Translations under genes and position numbers: made by a program | Notes under the pieces: model-generated | Seen by the model: the letters and a program-made list of their open reading frames with translations, nothing else | What the model was told of the DNA's origin: nothing | Databases searched by the model: none | From: Butyrivibrio sp. M55 | GTDB lineage: Bacteria > Bacillota > Clostridia > Lachnospirales > Lachnospiraceae | Direction of reading: 5' to 3' | Length of the DNA: 64,000 bases | Assembly (NCBI RefSeq): GCF_900116865.1 | Contig: NZ_FPCD01000003.1 | Span: 1-64,000, forward strand | In this document: piece after piece, positions 45,457-54,442 of the stretch | Numbering within the stretch: position 1 is the first letter of the stretch | How the letters are laid out: the number at the start of each line of letters is the position of its first letter

Positions 45457-46160
45457 TACTTTCTTCCTCTTATATTCAGCCTGTATCCAAGTCCACGAAC
45501 CGTCTGAAGATACTCGGGGCTCGACGGATCTTCTTCAATTTTTTCCCTAAGTCTTCTGACGTGTACTATAAGCGAATTCTCAAGTCCATAGCTCCCATCC
45601 GGCCATAGTGTATCCATCAGGACATTCAGCGACACAATTTTCCCCTGATTATCATATAGTTTGGAAAAGAGCTGAAACTCTTTTGCGGTCAGCTCCGCCT
45701 CTCCGTCAGGTCTTATCACGATTCCCGAGGAAAGATCCACTCTCACTGCCCCGAGATTGACAATCTTATTCTCCGTCAGGTGATACGTCCTTCGCAAAAC
45801 TGCTTTTATCCTAAGGAGCAGTTCCTCAGGCGTATAGGGCTTTGTCACATAATCATCGGCACCAAGTCCGAGTCCTTTTAACCTGCTTGTCTCCTCATCC
45901 CTCGCGGAAAGAAAAATCACAGGTATATTAAGTCCTCGCTTCGTCCACTGCTCATAGAGCGAAAGTCCGCTGATATCAGGCATCATTATATCCAGGACAA
46001 CCAGATCCACCTGATTTTTTCCCATAATCTCATCTGCTTCTTTCCCGTTTGAAGCGCGCAATATATTCTTAAATCCATTCTCTGACAGGAGCCTATCGTT
46101 AATCTCCAATATCTGCTTTTCATCATCTACGAGAAGGATGCTGCAATCTGTTAAAACCAT
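45456..46160 (-). CDS. OmpR-family response regulator
   Basis: A 234-residue protein with receiver motifs LVDDEKQ, LVVLDIMMPDISG and GADDYVTKPYTP, and a winged-helix effector (LTAKEFQLFSKLYDNQGKIV; LIVHVRRLREKIE; VRGLGYRLN). GAGGG precedes the ATG. It is divergent from the ABC transporter starting at 46321; the 160-bp gap between them must hold both promoters, and the regulator probably acts there. Confidence 0.94.
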   Translation of the reverse strand: MVLTDCSILLVDDEKQILEINDRLLSENGFKNILRASNGKEADEIMGKNQVDLVVLDIMMPDISGLSLYEQWTKRGLNIPVIFLSARDEETSRLKGLGLGADDYVTKPYTPEELLLRIKAVLRRTYHLTENKIVNLGAVRVDLSSGIVIRPDGEAELTAKEFQLFSKLYDNQGKIVSLNVLMDTLWPDGSYGLENSLIVHVRRLREKIEEDPSSPEYLQTVRGLGYRLNIRGRK

Positions 46161-46320
46161 AGTTTTTCCCTCTTTTTATTTTCAATAATTAGTATACACA
46201 CATATCTTTTGCAATGAAATAACCGCGCCCACTGCGTAATGTAATCGTAATGTAGCTGTCATGTTCAGGTAATCTAGCCTTTTTATACTGTATTCATCAA
46301 CAATATGCGGAGGAAAAATC

Positions 46321-47040
46321 ATGAAGAAATATATAATCGAAACCTACGATCTATGCAAAAAAGGCGGTCATAAATTCAGGGTAAAAGATGTAAATCTGGC
46401 GGTTCCAAAAGGATGTATATATGGGTTTCTCGGGCCCAACGGCGCGGGTAAAACCACAACAATGAAGCTCCTTCTCGGACTTATACAGCCCGATGGCGGC
46501 GCTGTAGAAATCCTTGGTCAAAAGATGTCTCCCAGAAGCAGGTTCGATATAAACATGCGAACGGGAAGCCTTATAGAAAGCCCCGGATTCTACGGGCATC
46601 TCACCGGACAGGAAAACCTTGAGATAATCGCTCGTTATAAGAATCTTGGCACCGCTGACATAAAAGAGGCGCTTAACACAGTCAGTCTCTATGACAGAAA
46701 AGATGACAAAGTAAAAAACTATTCGCTTGGAATGAAGCAAAGACTTGGCATCGCAATGGCTCTTATGGGAAAACCCGAGCTGATCATTCTGGATGAACCT
46801 ACAAACGGTCTTGATCCTGCAGGAATAAACGAGATCAGAAATCTGGTAAAGAGCATTCCCGAAAAGTATGGTTCAACGGTTATCATCTCAAGTCACCTTC
46901 TCTCTGAAGTTGAGCAGATTGCCGATTATGTGGGCATTATAAATAAAGGAAAAATGATCTACCAGGGACTCTTATCAGAACTTGAAATCGGAGATGCTTC
47001 TCTTGAAGAAGTCTTCCTCGAAATGACAAAAGGAGCTTAA
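46321..47040 (+). CDS. ABC transporter ATPase (lantibiotic-immunity or bacitracin type)
   Basis: A 239-residue ATPase. Walker A is GPNGAGKTT, the signature LGMKQRLGIA (the degenerate form usual in LanF/BcrA types) and Walker B LIILDEPTNGLDPAG, with SSHLLSEVEQIAD. It pairs with the permease 3 bp downstream. Likely function is export of, or immunity to, antimicrobial peptides, inferred from family type and the divergent two-component system. Confidence 0.93.
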   Translation: MKKYIIETYDLCKKGGHKFRVKDVNLAVPKGCIYGFLGPNGAGKTTTMKLLLGLIQPDGGAVEILGQKMSPRSRFDINMRTGSLIESPGFYGHLTGQENLEIIARYKNLGTADIKEALNTVSLYDRKDDKVKNYSLGMKQRLGIAMALMGKPELIILDEPTNGLDPAGINEIRNLVKSIPEKYGSTVIISSHLLSEVEQIADYVGIINKGKMIYQGLLSELEIGDASLEEVFLEMTKGA

Positions 47041-47043
47041 AAA

Positions 47044-48564
47044 ATGGGTATTGTAGGAAATCTTTTTATCGAACTCAAAAAACATAAACGCCGCTGTAAT
47101 CTACTGTTATTCATTGCGGTGATCGTTGCCGAGATGGCGTTTTTATACGGAAATTTCCATGGAAAAGAAGCTGCTTCCGCCGGATGGATGCTCCTCTTTT
47201 ATAATATCCCCATCATAAACTGCGTGTTTTTCCCGGTCGCGATCGCTGGATTTGCTTCCAGACTAATGGACATTGAGCACAAGGGCGAGATGCTGAAATG
47301 CCTATACACCTTTTCCACACCGCAAAAGATCTTTTTCACAAAAAATCTTTATGGTGCGATATGCACACTTATCCTGGTCACAATGCAGTGCGGCTCAATC
47401 ATACTCTGCTGCAGAATTCTTGGTTTTGACAGCAACTTCCCGCTTAAATATCTGCTTATACACGGAGTGATCACTTATATAACCTGCATGACTCTGCTAA
47501 GTATACACCTGCTTTTGTCGTTTTTTTACAGAAATCAGGCTCTTAGCATTTCAGTGGGAATTCTTGGTAGTTTCACTGCATTTTTCTCATTGGTCCTTCC
47601 CGAATCAATTATTCAGAAGTTCCTTCCCTGGGCAACTTTCGTGACATCAGGCTTTGTCACAATGGACTGGAATCGCGACACGAGAGAAGTAAAATACGCG
47701 CTTGGAACCCCCGACTACACATCAACAATCATATGCATTGGATGGATAGTTCTTTTAACCTGTATCACACTTATGATGCTCAAGAAATCCGGTGTTGAAG
47801 AGGCGGAAAAAATAAAGAGCAAGCGAAAGACAACGAAGATAGTGCTTCACAAACGTCCTGTTGAGATTCTGAAATTGAAGGGATCACCTGCATGGATTGC
47901 CTTTTTCATAGTTCCTGCAATATCGGCGGCAATCGGAACCGTGAACTATCTCGCCAATCTGAGCATCTTAAAAGAAGGCTGGTACTCATTGTGGACTCAG
48001 CACACGCTGTTCTTGTGCTATTTCTTCATGCCTGTCATCATTGGGATCTTTACAGGTTGTATCTGGCGAGTTGAACACAGCGGAACAAATATGAACATTA
48101 TAATGAATCATCAAAGGCCTGCAATGATAGTACTCGGCAAATATACGGCTACTTGCTTTATCACTTCTGTTTCACTGATCTGGGTCGTTGCCTTGTATCT
48201 CATTGCCGGATCAATGATTCACATAGACGGAGAATTGCCTTCGGGAATCATTCAGTGGATGGGCTTGGGAATCCTCAGTTCGTGGGTCATTTGCGCCTTC
48301 CAGGTTCTTGTTTCGCTTGTTATTAGAAACTTTGTCCTTCCGATAATTGTCGCATTCCTTGGCGGTTTCGCAGGTCTTTCCTGTATTGCAAAGGATATGC
48401 CTTACCTGACACCGTTCTCCTTGTTCGACCTTGCCATGAATCAGCGGGAATTGGGAGATGCGAATATCGGCGCATTTACACTCTCGTCTGTGATATTTAT
48501 TGCGGTGTTTATTATGATTTCTATTGTGTATCTGAGCCGTAGCGATGTCAGATCTAACGAATGA
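47044..48564 (+). CDS. double-length ABC-2 permease (LanE/LanG-type fusion)
   Basis: A 506-residue permease, about twice the usual 240-260 of LanE or LanG. There are two homologous-looking halves, about 1-250 and 280-506, each with six hydrophobic helices. Both begin with an exporter-type LK-K...W motif and carry a matching cytoplasmic segment (MDIEHKGEMLKCLYTFSTPQ and WRVEHSGTNMNIIMNHQRP). The halves are joined by a basic linker (KIKSKRKTTKIVLHKRP). It probably makes a single-chain transporter with the ATPase at 46321. Confidence 0.85.
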   Translation: MGIVGNLFIELKKHKRRCNLLLFIAVIVAEMAFLYGNFHGKEAASAGWMLLFYNIPIINCVFFPVAIAGFASRLMDIEHKGEMLKCLYTFSTPQKIFFTKNLYGAICTLILVTMQCGSIILCCRILGFDSNFPLKYLLIHGVITYITCMTLLSIHLLLSFFYRNQALSISVGILGSFTAFFSLVLPESIIQKFLPWATFVTSGFVTMDWNRDTREVKYALGTPDYTSTIICIGWIVLLTCITLMMLKKSGVEEAEKIKSKRKTTKIVLHKRPVEILKLKGSPAWIAFFIVPAISAAIGTVNYLANLSILKEGWYSLWTQHTLFLCYFFMPVIIGIFTGCIWRVEHSGTNMNIIMNHQRPAMIVLGKYTATCFITSVSLIWVVALYLIAGSMIHIDGELPSGIIQWMGLGILSSWVICAFQVLVSLVIRNFVLPIIVAFLGGFAGLSCIAKDMPYLTPFSLFDLAMNQRELGDANIGAFTLSSVIFIAVFIMISIVYLSRSDVRSNE

Positions 48565-48604
48565 GTTTTATCCATAGCAATGAAAGATCCAATAAATAAA
48601 ATTT

Positions 48605-48647
48605 GCTCGAGAAAAAAGAGTCGCTTGTGCCTCTTTCGTTCTCGAGC
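48605..48647. terminator. hairpin between convergent genes
   Basis: GCTCGAG (48605-48611) pairs with CTCGAGC (48641-48647), with inner AAAGAG/CTCTTT pairs. It lies between the permease stop (48564, +) and the truncated kinase stop (48701, -). T-rich sequence follows on minus. A likely bidirectional terminator. Confidence 0.6.
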
Positions 48648-48700
48648 TTAACTGCAAAACAATTAACGTCCTCTCTGTACGGCGTCCGTTTGCGAAGCGT

Positions 48701-49420
48701 TTATTTTTCAAGAATTTCCAAAACGCTTTTTGCAATGCGTTCAGCACTGCTAATTATCGCATCAATACTCTCTTTGCTGTCTTCATCAGGGTCTTTTTCC
48801 AAGAGAAGATCTGCGTTTCCCCTGATAATAGTAAGCGGAGTTTTAAGGTCGTGTGCTATCTGTGCCATCTCCTGTTTTGTCTCATAATCTTTGCGCCACT
48901 TTTCCTCAGCCAAAGTATAAATGAGTCTTTTTAGCCTGTTTATCAGAACGACAGAAGGAACCAGGATAACCAGAATATATGCCAAAGCCGTAAGTCCAAA
49001 CGCCGTCCACTCTCCCGAAACGCCAACGCTGTAGTGGATATAGATTATAGAATCGCCTATCTTTTTGGCCATATAAGCTTCCTGACCGTCAAGATATTTT
49101 TCTTTTCCATTCGATTTATACTGTGAAATGTACTTTCTTAGCTTCTCTTCATTTCCGTCATTGATCCCTGAAGCAATTTCTTCGCCGTCTTTTTCGGCAA
49201 CATAATCCGCGTTTTCGGGAAAAGAATTTGTATCAATTTTGCCCGTAGCTTCAGCATTTTTAATCCATGTCTCAACCTTCTTTTCGGTATCGTCTGCCCT
49301 GACCGCCGTTATATTTTGAAAGACGATTACGGCAACTACCGTCACAACACATAATAAGCTTGAAATTATCAAAAAATATATTCCCAAAATTCCGCTGAAT
49401 TTTACATCTGTTTTTTCCAT
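48701..49420 (-). CDS. truncated sensor histidine kinase (HisKA only, no ATPase domain)
   Basis: A 239-residue protein: TM1 (GILGIYFLIISSLLCVVTVV), an extracytoplasmic domain of about 100 residues, TM2 (AFGLTALAYILVILVPSVVL) and HisKA with IAHDLKTPLTIIRGN. The frame stops at EILEK, just after the dimerisation helices; no HATPase domain follows in the 136 bp before the convergent permease. It could be a decaying gene or a phosphatase or scaffold for the regulator. ATG at 49420 overlaps the regulator end by 19 nt. Confidence 0.85.
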   Translation of the reverse strand: MEKTDVKFSGILGIYFLIISSLLCVVTVVAVIVFQNITAVRADDTEKKVETWIKNAEATGKIDTNSFPENADYVAEKDGEEIASGINDGNEEKLRKYISQYKSNGKEKYLDGQEAYMAKKIGDSIIYIHYSVGVSGEWTAFGLTALAYILVILVPSVVLINRLKRLIYTLAEEKWRKDYETKQEMAQIAHDLKTPLTIIRGNADLLLEKDPDEDSKESIDAIISSAERIAKSVLEILEK

Positions 49421-50067
49421 CGATAACCAACACCCCACACCGTTTCTATAGGTTCAATTTCGTACTGTTTAAGCTTTCTTCTGAGGTTCTTGATATGTTC
49501 CGTAATGGCCGATTCATCGCCGTCCTTGTCATATCCGTAAATGATCTCATAAATCTGCCCCTTCGAAAAAACCTGCCCTTTGTTCTTAAACAGCAGTGTC
49601 ACAATATCAAACTCACTTTTCGTAAGCTCCACGAGTTCGCCTCTAACCTTCAAGCGGCACTCATTTGGATATAGCAAAACATTCTCATCCCTTAGCACCA
49701 CGCCTGCAGAATCCCTGTTGTCCCTTCTGATATGAGCCGCAATTCTGGCTCTAAGCTCTGCTATGGAAAAAGGCTTCCTGATATAATCATCCGCTCCTAT
49801 CGAAAGCCCGTATACTATGTCTTCTTCCAGCGCCTTCGCACTAAGGAAAATAATCGGACAATCCACTACTGCTCTTATCTTCGCCAGCAGATCGTATCCG
49901 CTTTCGACGGGCATCATAACATCCATTATTATCAGACTATATACAGACAGATCCTGCGGAAGAGCCTGAGTCGGAGAAAGGACAGTATCTACCTGATACT
50001 GCCCTCTTAATGCTTTTTCTATAAGAATCAAAATTTCTTTTTCATCATCAATTGCTAAAATTCTCAT
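49402..50067 (-). CDS. OmpR-family response regulator
   Basis: A 221-residue protein with receiver motifs AIDDEKEI, LIIMDVMMPVESG and GADDYIRKPFS, and a winged-helix domain (LTKSEFDIVTLLFKNKGQVF; ITEHIKNLRRKL; VWGVGYRW). It is intact although its kinase lacks an ATPase domain. It overlaps TraX upstream by 4 nt and the kinase downstream by 19 nt. Confidence 0.94.
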   Translation of the reverse strand: MRILAIDDEKEILILIEKALRGQYQVDTVLSPTQALPQDLSVYSLIIMDVMMPVESGYDLLAKIRAVVDCPIIFLSAKALEEDIVYGLSIGADDYIRKPFSIAELRARIAAHIRRDNRDSAGVVLRDENVLLYPNECRLKVRGELVELTKSEFDIVTLLFKNKGQVFSKGQIYEIIYGYDKDGDESAITEHIKNLRRKLKQYEIEPIETVWGVGYRWKKQM

Positions 50068-50927
50068 TGCATCACCATGTAAAGAATAAATGATAGTCCA
50101 TATAAAACATAGACATGTGCGGGATAAAACCAGTAGAACAACTTGGCATTTCCCTTTCCACGCTCACCATTGTAGCATAACATGAGTATTATTGAAAAAA
50201 CGCTGAGCCATTCATATGCATCAAAAAACAGTGTCTGCACATTCAGCTGCATTCCCATTACCGCAAGAGCGCCCACGTTTATTAAAAGGCACATAACCGC
50301 CCATGCATAAATGCGAATTTTCTTATTCTTACAATAGCTGAAAAGAAGAAGTATTATTCCCTCAAGTACTGTGATAGTTCCGCCATCAGCAATTGCAGTA
50401 TGCATAGGCAAAAATGAAAGTGCACACATATTTGCCAAAGCCAATCCGGTACTGTTATTCGCATTCATTAATGGCACAAACACGCAATAATATGCGATTA
50501 TCGGCCATATCAAAGGCACTATCAAAGCTGTCAGGCCTTTTACCCATTTCTTTTCCCTGATCCACTCTATTCCCTGCATTACAACAAACAGTATCGCAAA
50601 GCTTGATAACATCCCGTTCTGCGGAAAGAATCCATCGCCTCTGACCGCAGGCGACAAGGCGAAATAAAATCCGGACTGAATCACTCCCATTACAACTGAT
50701 ATCAGATATATCTTCAAAAAATATTTCTTTCTATCGTGCGTGTGAATAAATCCTTCCACGAAGCAAAACAAGAACAGCGGCGCCGCCAATCGTCCTATCC
50801 ATGAAAACGCGATCGGCACCTTTCCCGTAAATTCAAAAAAGTAATGAATATGATCCAGCACCATAAACACCAGCGCAAGATATTTCAAACCAAAACCTGT
50901 AAGACCTTTTTCCTTGATATTAAACAT
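50064..50927 (-). CDS. TraX-family membrane protein
   Basis: A 287-residue protein with about eight transmembrane helices. The TraX signature MVLDHIHYFF follows GLKYLALVF, and WIGRLAAPLFLFCFVEGFIHT is the next core segment. F-plasmid TraX acetylates pilin; chromosomal Firmicutes versions are uncharacterised and probably acyltransferases. The start at 50927 is preferred: AGGAGG lies 9 nt upstream, whereas the longer frame to 50999 runs through the preceding gene end. It overlaps the regulator by 4 nt. Confidence 0.85.
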   Translation of the reverse strand: MFNIKEKGLTGFGLKYLALVFMVLDHIHYFFEFTGKVPIAFSWIGRLAAPLFLFCFVEGFIHTHDRKKYFLKIYLISVVMGVIQSGFYFALSPAVRGDGFFPQNGMLSSFAILFVVMQGIEWIREKKWVKGLTALIVPLIWPIIAYYCVFVPLMNANNSTGLALANMCALSFLPMHTAIADGGTITVLEGIILLLFSYCKNKKIRIYAWAVMCLLINVGALAVMGMQLNVQTLFFDAYEWLSVFSIILMLCYNGERGKGNAKLFYWFYPAHVYVLYGLSFILYMVMQ

Positions 50928-50995
50928 TTCCGTCATCCTCCTGTTGAATACAGGATAGATGGTAATTATAAGGAATTTATAAGGATGGGAAAAAT

Positions 50996-51502
50996 TCAAT
51001 TTAAAGCAGCATAAATCTCCTCTATCACAGGCGACTTATGCTCAATATATTTATCGATATCATCGGGATATAGCTTTGCAGCTTCAAGTTTTATATTTCC
51101 ATATTTTTCCTTGTCATCCGGATGACTTCTCAAATAATCCCTAAACGCAAGATGTCTTTTAAGCTCTGCAGAATCTTCCGGACATACATATAAATGATGT
51201 GTCTGCAAATGCTCTTTTCCCTCGTATGCAAAGGCTTCGCGCCCTTCAATTCCGAGATTACCTTCATGTGTATATCCGATGGTTTCAAGCGCCGCGATAG
51301 CTCTGTCAACATCCTCCGCCTTTACAACTGCATCAATATCAATAACCGGTTTAGCCGCCAAACCTTCAACTGACGTGCTTCCAACATGCTCAATAGAGAT
51401 TGCAACTTCGCCAAGCACCGCTGACAGCTCATTCTTTATATCTATAAAATCTTGCTTCCACTTCTCGTCATACGGAAGCACTACTACGTGTTTTGTTCTC
51501 AT
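50996..51502 (-). CDS. GrpB-family protein
   Basis: A 168-residue GrpB/UPF0157 domain, a nucleotidyltransferase-like fold: VVVLPYDEKWKQDF, then SIEHVGSTSVEGLAAKPVIDID, and HHLYVC. AGAGG lies 8 nt before the ATG at 51502. The biochemical role of the family is not established. It lies upstream of TraX on the same strand. Confidence 0.9.
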   Translation of the reverse strand: MRTKHVVVLPYDEKWKQDFIDIKNELSAVLGEVAISIEHVGSTSVEGLAAKPVIDIDAVVKAEDVDRAIAALETIGYTHEGNLGIEGREAFAYEGKEHLQTHHLYVCPEDSAELKRHLAFRDYLRSHPDDKEKYGNIKLEAAKLYPDDIDKYIEHKSPVIEEIYAALN

Positions 51503-51626
51503 GGATGTCACCTCTCAATTGCTTAATCTTTACCATCTCTCCATATTCTTTTTGTACTTTTCGGAATATGACTGTTTCAGTTCTTCTGCAGAAATGCCAT
51601 AACATAGCTGAAATTAAGTTCCTACC

Positions 51627-52415
51627 TCATTTTTTATAACCATAAGAAATCACATGACATCGCGCAGCAAAGTATACATTTGAATCAGCATATTTTTCAT
51701 CTACTCCGTGGTCAATTATGAATCTTCTCTGCTCTGATTCAAAATCATCAGTACCTGCACTAATGAAATCAACATAATCATTGATTCTGACTCCGATATT
51801 CTTTAGCCCAAGTTTCTCCATGAAGCCCGGCGCTTTCATACCAATTTGATAATCTCTTCCACCGGATTGTTCCTCTGATAGCCACCTCTGTTTTAGAAAA
51901 TCATCGTTTTCAAACGGATCATATGTCCTATTATCTATATAAATCCCAGCATTCTCCATACGCCTGCTTGGTTCGATACATATTACCAATCCGTTCTCTT
52001 TTACAGCCCCGATCATCTTCTTCATTATATCTTCCGGTTTTGTAACATGCCGAAGTACAGCCTGGCATATAGCTATATCATATTCAGCATCAGGCTCATA
52101 CTCATTTAAGTCTGCAACTTCAAAGCATACCTCCTTGCTGCCAGAAAAGATTTCACGCGCTTCATCGATAAGATCTTCAGATATATCAACTCCCTTATAT
52201 AAGCTTTCCTTCGGGACTAACGGCAACAGCATCTGCGCCAAGTATCCATATCCGCAGCCAAAATCAATTATTTTCACCGGCTTATCTATCTTCCATACGC
52301 ATTTTACAAGGAACTCCAAATAATCATTATTCCACAGGTTCTGCCTTGTACTATGTAAATATACCTTTTCCAATCCCCAATCTCTGGAACCATCTATTCC
52401 TGATGCTTTTTTCAT
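51627..52415 (-). CDS. class I SAM-dependent methyltransferase, copy 1
   Basis: A 262-residue protein. The SAM motif I is IIDFGCGYGYLAQ, motif II/III region is KGVDISEDLIDEA and EYDIAICQAVLRHV. The C-terminal region RRMENAGIYIDNRTYDPF is shared with the copy at 54718. The substrate is unknown, perhaps a small molecule. The two copies are near identical over most of their length and continue to match for a short distance past the stop, which means a recent duplication or acquisition. Confidence 0.9.
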   Translation of the reverse strand: MKKASGIDGSRDWGLEKVYLHSTRQNLWNNDYLEFLVKCVWKIDKPVKIIDFGCGYGYLAQMLLPLVPKESLYKGVDISEDLIDEAREIFSGSKEVCFEVADLNEYEPDAEYDIAICQAVLRHVTKPEDIMKKMIGAVKENGLVICIEPSRRMENAGIYIDNRTYDPFENDDFLKQRWLSEEQSGGRDYQIGMKAPGFMEKLGLKNIGVRINDYVDFISAGTDDFESEQRRFIIDHGVDEKYADSNVYFAARCHVISYGYKK

Positions 52416-52434
52416 AAACTCCCCCGCAAATGAT

Positions 52435-52899
52435 TTATAGCTTTTTCAATCCGTTCTTTCTAATGTTGTCCAATTCCTCTGCATTCAGGCAACCGCTCTG
52501 ATAAAGTCTCAAATACTCCTTAGATACATCTGAATCAAAGATCAACACATCATCGGAATTAATTGTCACATCAACACCGCTACGGTAAAGTTCCGCAATT
52601 GGATGAGTTTTAAAGTCTTTAACTCTTCCAAGAAGATAGTTACTTGTAGGTGTAATGTTTAGCCTGATATGATTATCCGACAGAAAACGAATCACAGAAG
52701 GATCTTCCACCGCCGCAATTCCATGCTGTATCTCATCCATGGAATTAAGCGGCTTTGTGATTGGTTGTATATCTTTTCCTGTCTGTTCTTTTAAAAATCT
52801 TCTGCTTCCTCCAAGCACAAAGTGGTTGTGTAGATCAGCCTTTGGGCATTTGCGGATATCATCAAGTTTTTCTTGTTTCAATGCCGTCTGAAAGTCCAT
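52435..52899 (-). pseudogene. adenosine deaminase with large internal deletion
   Basis: A 154-residue frame joins the N-terminus of an adenosine deaminase (CPKADLHNHFVLGGSRRFL, with metal His-x-His) directly to its C-terminal part (QHGIAAVEDPSVIRFL; SGVDVTINSDDVLIF). The roughly 150-170 residues between them are missing, including the catalytic Glu and third metal His. The reading frame and a good ribosome site (AAGGAG) are kept, so a short protein may be made, but deaminase activity is not expected. Confidence 0.82.
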
Positions 52900-52918
52900 C
52901 GTTGCTCCTTAATCAAGC

Positions 52919-53737
52919 TTATTTCAAATATTGTTCAATCTTGCCCTTTATTATATTGGAATTTAGCGGAACCTGTGAAGACTCAAATGTCAAAATCATG
53001 TTTTTCCCCGCATGATAACCATTTTGTTCATAGCGGGAAATCTTTTTAATATTCTTATTTGCATATTCCGGATCATCCATCATTCCAAAATGTTCCCAGA
53101 CATATTCATTTCTTGTCCTTGCGTTGAGGCATAAAAAATCAGGTCTTACACTCATTTTTCCCAAAGAAAGCGGATATTCATATTTATAAGGAATTCCATA
53201 TTGTTCAAGCAAATTTGCTATTATCACTTCTGACTTAGATCTGACACGTATACCACTTGCCGAATATATTTCACTTGTATCATCATTAAATTCAAATATC
53301 GCATATTCCTCATTTTTCCAAAGCTCTATATATTTCTCATCTGAAATACTAATAGGATCGATTAGCTTTTTTCTACCTTCATTAAATAGTTCTAACGCTG
53401 TTTCAATCGATGTATTATTTAATAAGCACTCATAGGAACTTAAGATATTAAACTCCTCTTTTGCAATATCAAGAACTTTTTGCTCATAATCTCTCTGCGC
53501 AAGTCTACGTGCACTTCCAATATCACTTTTAGGAATGTAGACACCATTTACTTCTTGAGAATTTTGCCTCCAATAGTATTGAAAATAGTTTTTTCGCTTT
53601 AATACTCTAAGCCCGCCTTTAGGTGCTGAATCTAACTTTATTTCAAGCGCTTTAATTATTTTATTTATTGCAATCTTTCGCTTCTTAAGTGCATTAAGAA
53701 CATCTCTGCTCGTTGATACTTCGTTATTATCTAACAT
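52919..53737 (-). CDS. PD-(D/E)XK-like nuclease-fold protein of unknown function
   Basis: A 272-residue protein from ATG 53737 (GTG at 53770 is an alternative). The N-terminal half is helical and basic. The C-terminal half reads like a PD-(D/E)XK core: SKSEVIIANLLEQYGIPYKYE (Glu170), RPDFLCL (Asp200), then VWEHFGMMDDPEYA (Glu215) and a later Lys-rich helix. Similar proteins of unknown function occur in Firmicutes. It is directly followed, on its upstream side, by the second paired-repeat array (53827 on), so a link to that array is possible but untested. Confidence 0.65.
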   Translation of the reverse strand: MLDNNEVSTSRDVLNALKKRKIAINKIIKALEIKLDSAPKGGLRVLKRKNYFQYYWRQNSQEVNGVYIPKSDIGSARRLAQRDYEQKVLDIAKEEFNILSSYECLLNNTSIETALELFNEGRKKLIDPISISDEKYIELWKNEEYAIFEFNDDTSEIYSASGIRVRSKSEVIIANLLEQYGIPYKYEYPLSLGKMSVRPDFLCLNARTRNEYVWEHFGMMDDPEYANKNIKKISRYEQNGYHAGKNMILTFESSQVPLNSNIIKGKIEQYLK

Positions 53738-53826
53738 CTTATTAAATCTTCCCTCCGTTATATTTATCACTCCTGCTATTTATTGATAATCATTAGGGTT
53801 CTTTTCCATATGCTTTCTTATCTTTT

Positions 53827-54113
53827 CATATGAACTTGTTATTTTTATCTATTCAATATGCCTTATTTTGTATGTTTCTTCTTTTTTCTGCTCACTAAAA
53901 AACTAATTTGCATATTAAACAATCATCACGCAATTCTTTAATATGCCTTTATTACGAAAAAAATCGAAGTCGCTCTTAAAACGAGCACGTAAACGCATAT
54001 GAAAATTATCCTAAAGAAGTTTTAATATGCTTTTGACATATAGAAAGCTTGCAGATAGATAATCCCCTACGCAGAAGGCATATTCGCAAACCCCAATAAG
54101 CACTTTTCATATG
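53827..54113. repeat. 85-bp-period paired inverted-repeat array, copy 2
   Basis: Same design as 27751-28040. Left motifs (CATATTAAA and variants) at 53827, 53911, 53996 and 54079; right motifs (TTTAATATG and variants) at 53852, 53937, 54021 and 54105. The period is 83-85 bp and the left-right gap 16-17 nt. Hairpins of 67-68 nt form at 53852-53919, 53937-54004 and 54021-54087. In the second, TTTA/TAAA pairs inside the outer stem; in the third, the stem extends as AATATGCTTTT with G-U pairs. Interval sequences are unrelated to each other and to array 1. There is no gene inside. Confidence 0.75.
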
Positions 54114-54292
54114 CGCCTTCCTAAAAGGCAACACTAAAATCACAACACATCACATATCAAGGATTTTCGTGGTAAGACAAATATAACCACTTAAAGAAAA
54201 TTTATAGAAATCCTGAAACTGAATAAGAATATACTCCAACATATACAAAAAAGCAACCACAAGTTTTCGGCCCCGCAACAAAAGCCACAACA

Positions 54293-54325
54293 AAAAGCCC
54301 GCAAATGCCGGTGTTTGCAGGCTTT
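54293..54325. terminator. hairpin in the gene-free stretch 54114-54654
   Basis: AAAGCC-CGCAAA pairs with TTTGC-AGGCTTT around a TGCCGG-type loop. Terminator-like, with no assigned gene. The surrounding open frames (54150-54464 minus, 54469-54687 plus) show no domain and are not called. Confidence 0.5.
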
Positions 54326-54442
54326 GCTCCTTTACTCCTATAATAGAAATCGCTTGAAATACAGCGATTTCTATTATATAAATTGTCGACGGATGCTTCG
54401 ATAATTTATATGAAAATCTCTTCGGAATTTCGCGCACAAAAT

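Noticed and set aside
54033..54061. Plus-strand promoter-like TTGACA-17-TAGATA inside array 2
   Set aside because: Good spacing but only one array unit has it and no gene follows; chance in AT-rich DNA is likely.
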